Under the pieces are notes generated by a model, which made no database searches, had not been told where the DNA came from, and was given only the letters and a program-made list of their open reading frames with translations. From Flaveria trinervia (Eukaryota > Streptophyta > Magnoliopsida > Asterales > Asteraceae), in the NCBI GenBank assembly GCA_025506515.1, contig CM046445.1:2911131-2975130 (forward strand): a stretch of 64,000 nucleotides of DNA. Direction: 5' to 3'. Shown one piece after another: positions 23,290-34,030 of the stretch. Both the position numbers and the translations under genes were made by a program. Each line of letters begins with the position of its first letter. The first letter of the stretch is position 1.

Positions 23290-23388
23290 ATGGATAATAT
23301 TATTGACAACTCAGAGGCTGAATACACTTATGCAATGCAACTTGCTACCTCCATACTGTTGCCAATGGTGTTGTTAAATGCAATCAAG
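23290..23388 (+). pseudogene. O-methyltransferase exon 1 fragment fused to LTR
   Basis: The first 33 codons of the methyltransferase (MDNIIDNSEAEYTYAM to LLNAIK) match 39750-39848 with two neighbouring codon changes (SIALP to SILLP). After AATCAAG at 23388 the sequence switches to family II LTR. The frame stays open through the LTR to 23514, giving a 74-residue chimeric frame with no SAM-binding or catalytic part. It cannot be an active enzyme. Its promoter copy is complete, so a transcript into the LTR is possible. Confidence 0.93.
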
Positions 23389-23667
23389 CATAGTGGTGTT
23401 TGGTTGGGTTGTATCTTGATTTATTTGGTGTATGTTTGGTGTTACATGGTTGAGATACTTGATCATATAAGTTTTGATGTCCCAAAGTTATGTATTGGAT
23501 ACATGCACACGTAAATTTCATGCATGCATGCAAGCATGCATACGTATAACATATATATACACATAAACGCATATAATTTATAAGGGGTTAGTCAAATAAT
23601 GAGTCAACATGTATAAGAATTTTATTTTTTTATTGATTTGCCTAACCTTACTTTTAGGGTTGTCACA
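23389..23667 (-). repeat. RT-3 3' LTR, only the outer 279 bp
   Basis: Aligns with 22054-22332, the sense 5' end of family II. It is joined abruptly to methyltransferase exon 1 on the left. At 23661-23667 it ends TGTCACA, followed by TCTCCCCCCG (a purine tract on the minus strand), as expected at a 3' LTR boundary. Confidence 0.92.
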
Positions 23668-23759
23668 TTCTCCCCCCGTAAAGATAATTTCGTCCCGAAA
23701 TTTACTTCTTACCAAAATTTACCGGAGTGTAATGTCTAAAGTTGAGGAGAACTTATCTG

Positions 23760-24471
23760 GTTACCGACTTCAAACAAGTGGGAATACTTTCTCATAATTT
23801 CATCTTCTCTTTCCCAAATAAGTTCTAGACTATTTTAGCATTCTACTTAACCTTTACTATGAGAATCTTATTTCTTCTTAATCTTTTTACTTCTTTATCT
23901 AGTATGGCTAATGGTTCTTCCATAAAGTGAAGCTTCTTTTCTACCTTTATTTCCTGAACTGGAACTTTTAATTTCTCATCTGCTAGACATTTCTTTAGGT
24001 TGGACACATGAAAAATGTTATGCACTTCACTTAGTTCTTGAGGTAGATCTAACTTATATGCTACCGAGCCAATTCTATCAGTGATTTCAAATGGGCCAAC
24101 ATACCTAGGATTTAGCTTATTCCTTCTTTCGAATCGAACGATCCCTTTTGTGGGTGATACTTTTAAATAAACCTTGTCTCCAATTTGAAATTCCAATGGT
24201 TTTCTTCTTTTATCGGCATAACTTTTCTGTCGATCATTGGTGGCTTTCAGTTTATTTTTTATTTCAATGATCTTATCTGATGTTTTCTGTATCAATTCAG
24301 GACCTGTAAGTTGTTCGTCTCCTATTTCATTCCAACATAGGGGATCTACACTTCCTTCCATACAATGCTTCAAATAGGGTTGTTCCAATACTTAAATGGT
24401 AACTGTTATTATAAGACAATTCTATTAAAGGAAGGTGTGTATCCCAATTACCACCAAAATCTAATACACAA
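23760..24471 (-). pseudogene. pol: RT-3 integrase C-terminal part and chromodomain remnant
   Basis: The best frame is 23843-24388: ELIQKTSDKIIEIKNKL, RQKSYADKRRKPLEFQIGDK, YVGPFEITDRIG, VHNIFHVSNLKKCLADE and the start of a chromodomain (EEPLAILDKEVKRL). A frameshift then leads to remnants LELIWEREDE near 23770-23810. Upstream, 24388-24471 still codes FGGN/YNNSYH-type residues out of frame. The catalytic core is lost at the RT-2 junction; comparison with RT-1 suggests about 110 codons are missing. Confidence 0.85.
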
Positions 24472-26419
24472 TGCAAGGCCCCATTCTCGGGACGCTTACA
24501 GCTGGTGATTCATCGCACTTAAAACATATACTTTACATTTATTCATCAAAACATTGCAGCGGAAATCATAAACCACATGGCATTTCATTTCATCCTAAAA
24601 ACTTTTGCAAAATAATGCGTCATTTGTCGGTTACAAAATTATATCGTTGTATTACATCACAAAAGCCTTAATTAAATAGATGCCATCCAAAAGAGCTGAG
24701 TAGCCGCCTCGTACCATCCTCAGCAACGTTTACCTGCCAACTGAAAACGTATAAAAGTCAGCGTTGCGGAGTGAGTTCTAGTTTTATAATAGAACATACA
24801 TAAAATCATTATTTATTCCTTTACAGAGTCCATACTATACGTTTCGTTCGTTCGTGATCATACATCATACGTACATACAGATAACAACGTTATTATCTTT
24901 TATTTCTTTCGTTAACCAATGTTCATTCATTACATCTTGTGACATGTACATTACCCCGAACATTGTGCATGAAGCTGGTTACTGGGCCTGAGGTCTATCA
25001 TAGACCCCGAACATTGTGCACGAAGCTGACTCCAGTACCTAAGGCAAGTACATTCACCGTTCATCTTTTCGTTTCATTCCGGATCAATGCCATATGCTAT
25101 ACCCCGAACATTGTGTACGAAGCTGGTTACTGGGCCTGAGGTCTTTCATAGACCCCGAACATTGTGCACAAAGCTGACTCTAGTACCTGGGGCAAGCGGC
25201 AAAGATCCCATACATGTGGTCAATCACAAGGATTGGACCCCAGTGTGCATCCTTCTGGGGTAGCTAACCCACACACAGTTGAGCTAACACCCTTCATTGG
25301 GTGTGAACCTCCATACATTTTCTTGTAAGACTTTTTACGTTCATTCATTCGTTAATGCATGCATTCATTCATCATGTTCCTCTTTCATTATCTTTCACTT
25401 TACTTTACATAATACTTTCGGTTCATCCATTAACATAACACGTAAAGCCATGGAAAGATAAACATTCATCATCATAGGAACATAACATAACATACCATAC
25501 ATACATCATCACAAGGCATCATACATACATAACATACATCATGCATAGTCATGCAACATCATCATCATCATCATCATCATAACATGCCCATCATACTGTT
25601 TATGACCCCAAAAGTCAACTTATAGTCCCCTGGGAATTTCCCAAGTCAAAGCCTACTTTACACATTTTCCCCAAAAATCAGAAAAATATTCTAAGTCCTA
25701 GGCGCATGGACACTATGAAGGCACATGGACACTATTCAGGCGCATGGAGAACACTTAGGCGCATGGGCCACTTTCAGGCGCATGGGGACCTTCTGTTCGT
25801 CATGTTTCCGGTATGTTTTCAACCCAATCATCAAATCCATCTGTTCTAAGCTTAATGTGGCTATTCTAAACATGAATAACCTATAAGCATTCAAGAATCA
25901 CATTCATTCATGCACAATACATACGGGCATACGTACTCAAACATTTGAAAATCTTTTACATATATTTTCAGCCCCAAAGATGTTTGAAAACAAGTAAAAA
26001 CCAGGGTCTAGAACTCACCTGGTGCAACTTGGGTGTTCTTCCTTTTAACCCGCTTGCAAAGAGTTCAAAACACCTAGAAACAACACCAAAAACACACACA
26101 CCCGAGCACAAACACAACCCATAAGCATACAAGCACATAACCGGATAAAACCCGACATAAAAGCATAAAAACCTTGAATTCTTACCTTGAATTCGACTTC
26201 TCTTCTTCTTCTTATCTTCAACCGAGAATTTTGTCTGCTCTCTCTCTAAAACCGAGACAAATGGTGAAGTGAGGTGAGGGTGGGCGGCCATACTCCCTTT
26301 ACACCAACTTTTGAAAGTTTTGTCCTTTTTGGACACTTTTAGTCCCTCCACTTGGACTTTATTGCCTTTCTTGCTTTTATTCTTTATATCTTGATTTTTA
26401 AAAATAGCCAGGTGTTACA
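24472..26419 (-). repeat. RT-2 3' LTR (family I)
   Basis: 1948 bp, TGCAAGGCCCC to CCAGGTGTTACA. It contains the conserved hairpin block (24695-24724), the CCCCGAACATTGTGCACG repeats (24945-25190), a CATCATCATC run (25558-25580), a short GCGCATGG array (25695-25800), and a pyrimidine-rich 5' region. The frame at 25968-26351 is LTR sequence and not credited as a gene. Confidence 0.92.
24660..24790 (-). other. Conserved hairpin block near LTR 3' end
   Basis: GCTGAG (24695-24700) and CTCAGC (24719-24724) can pair around an 18-nt loop. It is followed by AGTCAGCGTTGC and GAGTGAGTTCTAGTTTTA. The same block is at 31636-31665, 51440-51469 and 57193-57221, and inverted near 21330-21410, while surrounding LTR sequence differs more. 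It may act in RNA function (R/U5, packaging); that is inference. Confidence 0.7.
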
Positions 26420-26457
26420 AGTCCACCCCCCTTATATAGGTTTCGTCCCCGAACCTG

Positions 26458-29400
26458 TTATTCCTCGAACATATAAGGATAACGCTACCTCATCTCCTCC
26501 TCAGTCTCCCATGTAGACTTAGATCCCTTCCTATGCTTCCACTGTACACGCACAAGAGGAACCACTTTATTTCACAGCCTCTTCTCTTTATGATCGATGA
26601 TTGCCACCGGTTGCTCCACATAATTGAGCCTTTCATCTACCTTGATATCCTCCAGTGGAACAATCATGTCTTCATCAGCTATACACTTTCTCAGATGAGA
26701 CACATGGAATGTCGGATGAATCCCACTTAACTCATCCGGTAATTCCAACCTATAGGCCACCTCTCCTACTCGAGCAATGATTCGGAAAGGGCCTATATAT
26801 CTTGGGCTTAACTTGCCCCGCTTCCTAAATCTGATAATTCCCTTCCAAGGTGAGTACTTCAACATAACCCGATCACCCACCTGGAACTCGATCGGTCTGC
26901 GTCGTTTATCGGCATACGACTTCTGTCTATCTTTAGCTGCCTTCATGAAGGCTTTAATCTTCTCAAGCTTCTCCGTTGTAGCCTCGATTACTTCGATGCT
27001 CTCTAATTCCTTTTGACCAATATCACCCCAACAAACGGGTGTTCTGCATCGCCTACCGTATAGTATCTCGTATAGTGGCATACCAATGCTGGCATGATAA
27101 CTATTGTTGTACGAGAATTCAGCTAATGGTAAGTGGTCGTCCCAACTTCCTCCAAAGTCAATCACACATGCCCGAAGCATGTCTTCCGACGTCTGAATGG
27201 TCCTTTCTGATTGACCATCAGTTTGGGGATGATAAACCGTGCTAATATGTAACCTCGTCCCCATGGCATCATGGAATTTCTTCCGGAATTTAGATGTAAA
27301 CCGGGTGTCGCGATCAGACACGATAGACACCAGCACACCATGACGAGTTACAACCTCCTTGATGAACAGGTCAGCCAACCTCTCAGATGAATATGTCTCG
27401 CGGATCGGTAGGAAGTGAGCACTCTTCGTCAAGCGGTCAACAATCACCCATATGGCATCATATCCTTTCGGAGTACGCGACAGCTTCGTAAAGAAATCCA
27501 TGGTGATGTGCTCCCACTTCCATTCCGGCATATCCAAAGGTTGGATCTTCCCATATGGCTTTTGATGTTTCGCCTTCACTTGCAAACAAGTAAGGCATTT
27601 GCTCACATACTCCACCACGTCACGCTTCATACCCGGCCACCAATAATCCTTCTTCATGTCTTGGTACATCTTTGTGGCACCGGGATGGATAGAGTATCGG
27701 GTCTTGTGAGCTTCATCCATAATCTTCACACGTAGATTCCCGAAACGAGGAATCCACACCCGTCCAAATTGAGTTTTAACACCAAGTGTTTTTCACTCAA
27801 TTCCCCAACCAGACCTCTCATTCTTTCGGAGTTTAGATGATCTTCTTTTAATGCCTCATCCTGAAACTCCTTGACTTGCTTCATTACCAGAGGTCATGAT
27901 TAGTTGGTATGCTTTCACCCGAATCGGCTCGGGCCTCTCCTTCCGGCTAAGAGCATCAGCCACCACGTTAGCTTTGCCCGGATGGTAATGGATCTCACAA
28001 TCATAATCCTTTATGAGCTCCAACCATCGTCTCTGCCTCATATTCAGGTCCTTCTGCTCAAAAGTACTTTAAGCTCTTGTGGTCGTGAAGATGGTGCACT
28101 TCGTTCCGTACAGATAGTGCCTCCAAATCTTTAGTGCAAAGACCACGGCCGCTAGTTCCAAGTCATGAGTAGGGTAGTTGACCTCATGAACCTTCAGCTG
28201 TCGGGATGCGTAGGCTATAACTTTTCCTCTTTGCATTAACACACACCCCCCCAACCCCGAGTAAGAAGCGTCTGAATACACCACCAAATCTTCGCTTCCA
28301 TCGGGTAAGGACAAGACAGGAGCTTGAGTCAACCTCGCCTTCAACTCCTCGAATGCCTTCTCCTGAGCCTGACCCCATACATACTTTACATCCTTCCAGG
28401 TCAACTTAGTTAGTGGAGAAGCAATCTTAGAAAAGTCTTGGATAAATTTCCTATAGTAGCCCGCCAAACCCAAGAAACTACAAATCTCGGATGGCGTCTT
28501 TGGAGACTTCCATTGCATCACTGCCTCTACCTTAGCCGGGTCCACCATACCATAATCCCATCGGGATTCACCACATGACCCAAGAACGGAACTTCGCGTA
28601 ACCAAAATGCGCACTTGGAGAATTTTGCATACAACTTCTCCCTTCTTAACGTCTCCAGAACCTCCCGAATATGATCGGCATGCTCAATCTCACTCTTGAA
28701 TAAATCAGGATATCGTCAATGAACACAATCACTGATTTATCTAACATTGGCCGACATACTCCATTCATCAGATCCATAAAGCAGCTGGCGCATTGGTCAA
28801 TCCGAACGACATAACAAGGAACTCATAGTGACCGTAGCGCATGCGAAAAGCTGTTTTAGGAATGTCCTGCTCCTTCACTTTTAGTTGATGGTAACCAGAT
28901 CGGAGATCTATCCTCGAAAACCAACTGGCACCTTGGAGCTGATCAAACAGATCGTCTATTCTTGGTAGGGGTATCGGTTCTTCACCGTCAACTTGTTCAA
29001 CTCTCGGTAGTCAATACACATCCTCATACTACCGTCTTTCTTCTTCACAAATAATACCGGAGCACCCCATGGAGAGATACTCGGTCTAATGAACCCCTTA
29101 TCCAGCAGTTCTTGCAACTGCTCCATTAACTCTTTCATCTCAGTCGGAGCCAACCGTACGGTGCCTTGGCAACGGGTTGAGCACTCGGTATCAAGTCAAT
29201 TTGGAACTCAACCTCGCGATCTGGTGGCACACCGGGTAAGTCTTCTAGGAATACGTCCGGAAAGTCGCGCACCACTGGTACTTTGGATAATTGCGGTACT
29301 GACGCGTCCTTATCTTATATGTATGCCAAGTAGGCACTACATCCGCGTCTCATGCACTTTCCCGCCACCGCCATCGAAATCACCCTCGGGATTGTCGTGA

Positions 29401-29596
29401 CGCGATCACCATAAACCGTCACCTCATTTCCGTCAGGCGTTGTCAATCGGATCATCTTCTTACGACACACGATGTTTGCCTCATAGGTTGCTAACCAGTC
29501 CATCCCTAGTACTACATCAAATCCACCCAGGGGTATCATATGTAACCTAGCAGCAAACTTATGGCCTTCTAGTTCTATGGCACAGTCCTCTATCAC
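26458..29596 (-). pseudogene. pol: RT-2 pol (protease, RT, RNase H, integrase, chromodomain)
   Basis: Integrase (26572-27759, 395 codons open) is nearly whole: zinc motif with CLTC, Asp in TMDFFTKL, Asp in SIVSDRDTRF, Glu in TIQTSEDMLRACV, and YIGPFRI. The chromodomain is cut by TGA at 26572-26574 after DHKEKRL (RT-4 has Arg there) and by a later TAG; the frame otherwise ends at TAA 26458. RNase H and the RT connection lie in 27856-28614 (GLAGYYRKFIQDF; TDHKS region disrupted). RT has FVKKKDGSMRMCIDYREL (28956-29153) and an FIDDILIYS equivalent near 28700-28740. The protease end has VVLGMDWLATY (29315-29596). At least four frame breaks. Confidence 0.88.
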
Positions 29597-29615
29597 CTCC
29601 GTAATTCTAGTGGAC

Positions 29616-31063
29616 TTACCAAGCAGTTTCTACATCGAATGGCTCACCAATACATCTACTCTTATTGGGAAACTTGGCACCAAAGGCAGCAGAAATGAAA
29701 CTCCTACTAGCATCGGAATCAAACAACATAGATGCAAGAGTTTGGTTAACTAGGAACATACCTGACACCACGTCGGGGTCTGTCCTAACCTCCTCCCGAG
29801 TCATCGTGAAAGCTCGGGCACTTGCCTTCTGCCCTTCTCCTCCAACCTTCTTCACCCCGGAACTCTCGGCCCTTGGCTTCTTACACTCCCTGCTCATGTG
29901 ACCACTTCCCCCGCAGTTGAAACACTTCATGCCTCCACAATTTCTAGCCATATGCCAGACTTCCCACACTTGAAACAAACATTCGACCCCCATCTACACT
30001 CACCACCGTGCTCCTTCCCGCACTTGCCACACTTCTCCAACCCAGCACTAGCTGTGACCACACGTCGACCGCCTACCCTCGCCGCCTTATTGTTTGGAGC
30101 GGCTCTACCACGCCAAAACCGTTTCCCATTCCAGTTTCTCCCATCCCTACTCGTCTTCTTCTCCTCAGCCACTACCACCTCATGCTCATCATATAGTCTA
30201 CCAGCCAAATCAACCGCCGACCTAAAAGTGCTTGGCCGGGCGGCGATCATATGCCTATGGATATCCGCCGGCAGTCCCTGAATATATCTCTTAATCTTTC
30301 GTGACAGTGGCGTCACCTGATCGGGCACCAGTCGTGCCATTTCATTGAATTTTGTGGTGTACTCTTGGTGTGTCATAGTTCCCGCCTCTAGTTGCAGAAA
30401 CTCTCTCGACCTTGTCCATTTCCCAGTGAGGACAAAACTCCTCGATCACCAACTTTTTCAACTCCGACCATCTCATTCTCCCGATCGCCCGACTACCCTC
30501 AGCTTGGACTATTTTGTCCCACCAGCACAGAGCCGAGTCTACGAATGAGTGGGTAGTAAACTTAACCTTCTGGTCTTCTCGGCACTCGCTGATATCAAGT
30601 ACCGCCTCCATTTCCCTCACCCACCGGTGAGCACACAGCGGCAGTGCCGTTTCCATCGAAAGTAGGGGGTTTGCATCTCATAAACACCCCGTAGTTGCAG
30701 CCTCGGGTCGCCTCCAGCGCAGGCTCTTCTTCCTCGTCCTCATCATCGGATGGAACTGTCTTAGTCTCGGCTGTCTTCTTTCGCCCGTAGGTCCACTCCT
30801 TTCCTTTCTCTCTCCCTCTCTAACTGCCTTTATCACTTCAGTCACCACAGGCGGTAGGATCGTCTGCATGACTTGGTGCACTTCTTCCACAACCGCCTCC
30901 TTCACTAGGCTCTCAAGTTAGCACTCTCATCTCCGGCCTCCGGATGAGGAGTTTCTAGTTCTTCATGAACCACTTTCTCGACTCTAGGCCTCCCCCTCTT
31001 GGATTGCGGTTCAGCACCGTGACCTCCACCACGAGAGGCCTTCAAAGATCTACCACCAGCCAT
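29616..31063 (-). pseudogene. gag: RT-2 gag and protease start, several frameshifts
   Basis: The start at ATG 31063 (MAGGRSLKAS) is supported by the same start in RT-4. Capsid parts lie in 30342-30656 (WWDKIVQ, SELKKLVIEEFCP) and 29927-30376 (YTTKFNEMARLVPD, RYIQGLPADIHRHM). Nucleocapsid: CGKCGKEHGGEC, a knuckle broken by a frameshift after CFKCGKSG, and CFNCGGSGHMSREC. The protease active site reads LFDSDAS, where D-S/T-G is expected, so a catalytic glycine is replaced. Confidence 0.87.
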
Positions 31064-31395
31064 CGCCTAACACACTGAAAGATTCAAACACCAACACGGT
31101 CATTCAAGGGAACAACTCAGTTTATGTCAAGTATAGTAAGTCCCTAATTACAGTGGCCAGTTGTGATTAGCCACTCACTTTACTCTTCATACCCCGAGCA
31201 TTACATGTCCTGACTACATCAGTATTTAATCTACATACAACACATAACCACATACCATGCGCACATAAACCGGTTAACATTACGAAAATACCTGATGGCA
31301 GGCATCTACTCAGATTGGCATCCCATTCCCATTCTGTCCCATTCTCCATTTAAGTTAAGGTTTATTTTGAAAATTTACCCATTTCACTTCAACTT

Positions 31396-31409
31396 TGGCT
31401 CTGATACCA
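31396..31409 (-). promoter_or_regulatory. RT-2 primer binding site (tRNA-Met)
   Basis: The minus strand reads TGGTATCAGAGCCA, followed by AAG and then the 5' LTR edge TGTAACGCCCCG in plus reading. It is the same primer as RT-1 and RT-3. Confidence 0.95.
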
Positions 31410-31412
31410 ACT

Positions 31413-31793
31413 TGTAACGCCCCGTTCCCGGGACGCTTACAACTGGTGATTCATCGCACGTAAAACATATACTTTACATTTATTTATCAAAACATTGCAG
31501 CGGAAAACATAAACCACATGGCATTTCATTTCATCCTAAAAACCTTTGCAAAATAATGCATCATTTGTTGGTTACAAAATTATATCGTTGTATTACATCA
31601 CAAAAGCCTTAATTAGATAGATGCCATCCAAAAGAGCTGAGTAGTCGCCTCATACCATCCTCAGCAACGTTTACCTGCCAACTGAAAACGTATAAAAGTC
31701 AGCGTTGCTGAGTGAGTTCTAGTTTTATAATAGAACATACATAAAATCGTTATTTATTCCTTTACAGAGTCCATACTATACTTTTCATTCGTT
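31413..31793 (-). repeat. RT-2 5' LTR, truncated
   Basis: Matches the first 380 bp of 24472-26419 closely, then stops inside ACTATACTTTTCATTCG. The next bases belong to RT-3 integrase. About 1.6 kb of LTR and some host sequence were deleted. Confidence 0.9.
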
Positions 31794-34030
31794 TGAAGTT
31801 CTTAATAGTTTGGTTACAAAATCCATGGTTATCCGGTCCAATTTCCATTATGGAATTTCCAATTGTTGCAAATATCCTGAAGGTTTTTGTATTCAGCTTT
31901 TACCCTTGAACAAGTATCACACTTTCCTATAAATTCTCCGGCCGATTTTTTCATACCTGGCCACCAGCATTGACTTTTCAAATCTTTGTACATCTTGTTA
32001 TTCCTGGATGTACGGAATACCTTGATTTATGTGCTTCTTGTAGGATAATCTTTCTAAGTATAACATCATTTGGTATCCAAGTTCTTCCTTTGAATTTTAG
32101 AACTCCATTTGTGTCTTCTTCCAAATCTTTTATTTGCCCTTTTATTGTTAACTTATCTTTTTGCTAAGTTTCCTGAAATTTACTTGTCGGCTCTAAACGT
32201 AATTCCATTCTCATGGCGCGTACTCGTAATGGTTTTGTCCTCTCTTTTCTACTTAAAGCATCAGCTACTATATTTGTTTTTCCTGGATGGTATTTGATCT
32301 CACAATCTTAACACTTAGTAATTCTACCTATCTCATTTGTCTCATATTCAGCATTTTCTGATCAAATATGTATTGTAAACTTTTATGATCTGTGTATATT
32401 GTACACTTTGTTCCATACAAATAATGTCTCCAGATCTTAGGTGCAAATACTACTACTTCTAATTCCAAATCATGATTAGTATAATTCCTTTCACCTCCCC
32501 TAAGTTGTCTAGAAGCATAAGCTATTGCCTTATTCCTTTACATTAAAACACATCCATATCCCTGACGTGAGGCGTCACAATATACAATAAAATCGTCAGT
32601 TCCTTCTAGTAATTCTAAGATAGGAGCACTACATAACTTACTTTTAGTAGTTCAAATGCTGTCTTTTGATTTTCTTCCCAAATGTAGAGTTTATCTTTTT
32701 GAGTTAATTCTGTGAGAGGTTAGGCTTTTCTTGAGAAATTTTCTATGAATCTTCTATAGTACCCTGCCAAACCTAAAAATTGGCGCACCTCTGTTGATGG
32801 TTTTGGATCTCCCCATTTCCTAACAGCCTCTATTTCTTCTGGATCAACATGTATTCCATGTTTATTAACTACATGCCCTAAGAATTGCACTTTCCTTTTC
32901 CAAAATTCGGATTTTGAGAATTTTGCATACAAGTTTTCCTTTCGTAGTAATTCCAAAGTCAATCTTAAGTGCTTCTCATGATCTTCCTTATTTTTAGAAT
33001 AGATCAAGATGTCATCTATGAAGACTATGACAAATTTATCTAAATATGGTTTGTATACCCTATTCATTAGATCCATAAATGTTGTGGGAGCATCAGTTAA
33101 CCCAAATGGCATTACAAGAATTCATAATGACCATATCTAGTCCTAATGCAGTATTTGGTATGTCCTTATCTTGAAATTTTAGTTGATGATACCCTAATAT
33201 TAAATCATTTTTTGAAAAATAACTAGACCCTTTTAGTTGGTCAAATAGATCATCTATCCTGGGTAGGGGATATCTATTCTTTATAGTTACCTTGTTGAGT
33301 TCCTTATAGTCAATGCACATTTCCATCTTTTTTTATAACAAAAAACTGGTGCACCCCAAGGTGATACACTAGGGCATATGAATCCTTTATCCAATAATAC
33401 CTGTAATTGATTCATCAATTTCTTCATTTCAGTTGGTGCTAAACGATATGGTGCTTTACCTATAGGGGCTATTCCCGGTACCAATTCTACTTTAAACTCT
33501 ACTTGAAGATGGGGTGGTAAACTAGGTAACTCATCAGGGAAAACATCTCGGTATTCATTGATAAGCGGGATGCTTTCTAGGTTTATTTTAATTTGTTTTT
33601 TATCAATATATGGGCTAGGAAGGCTAAACATTTCTTTCTTAAGCAACTCTGTGCTTTCTTACAGGAAATTATTTTCATTGCGCCTATAGGTTTTTTCTCC
33701 ATATAAGCAGAGGGTTTTATTTTCTTTACCCAAAGGAATTTTTATCATCTTTTTCCCCATATTATTTCAGCTTGATTTTTACATAACTAATACATTCCCA
33801 CAATTTTATCAAAACCTCCTAATTCAATAGAAATCAGATCTATGTTAAAACAATAATCATCTAAAGTTAATGTGCAGTTAGGAATGATTTCACATGCTTC
33901 GATTATCTTACCATTAGCTAATTCTACCATATACTTGTGTTTTAGTTTTTTTGAATTGAGATCAAGCAATGGTCTAAATGTATTTGAAACAAAACTACGA
34001 GTTGCTCTAGTATCAAATAATACTCATGTG
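31794..34030 (-). pseudogene. pol: RT-3 pol (protease, RT, RNase H, integrase start), heavily broken
   Basis: From right to left. Protease remnant 33787-33969 (VELANGKIIEACEI, LGGFDKIVGM). RT 33287-33646 (LPSLPPHLQVEFKVEL, GFICPSVSPWGAPV), 33093-33326 (CIDYKELNKVTIKNRYPLP) and 32720-33112 (FIDDILIYSKN palm motif, FLGLAGYYRRFIENF). RNase H remnants 32300-32700. Integrase N-terminal remnants 31800-32050, ending at the catalytic MDFVTKLLRTS next to the RT-2 junction. Each block is in a different frame. Confidence 0.85.

Larger units (their letters stand above)
24472..31793 (-). mobile_element. RT-2: Ty3/gypsy element inserted in RT-3, 5' LTR truncated
   Basis: 3' LTR 24472-26419, tract AGTCCACCCCCC beside it, pol, gag, tRNA-Met primer site (31396-31409), then only about 380 bp of the 5' LTR (31413-31793) before RT-3 integrase sequence resumes. 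Its proteins are the same kind as RT-4's. The target-site duplication cannot be checked, because the right junction is deleted. Confidence 0.9.

Noticed and set aside
25968..26351. 127-codon minus-strand frame
   Set aside because: It lies wholly in the RT-2 3' LTR, has low-complexity sequence, and is not open in related LTRs.
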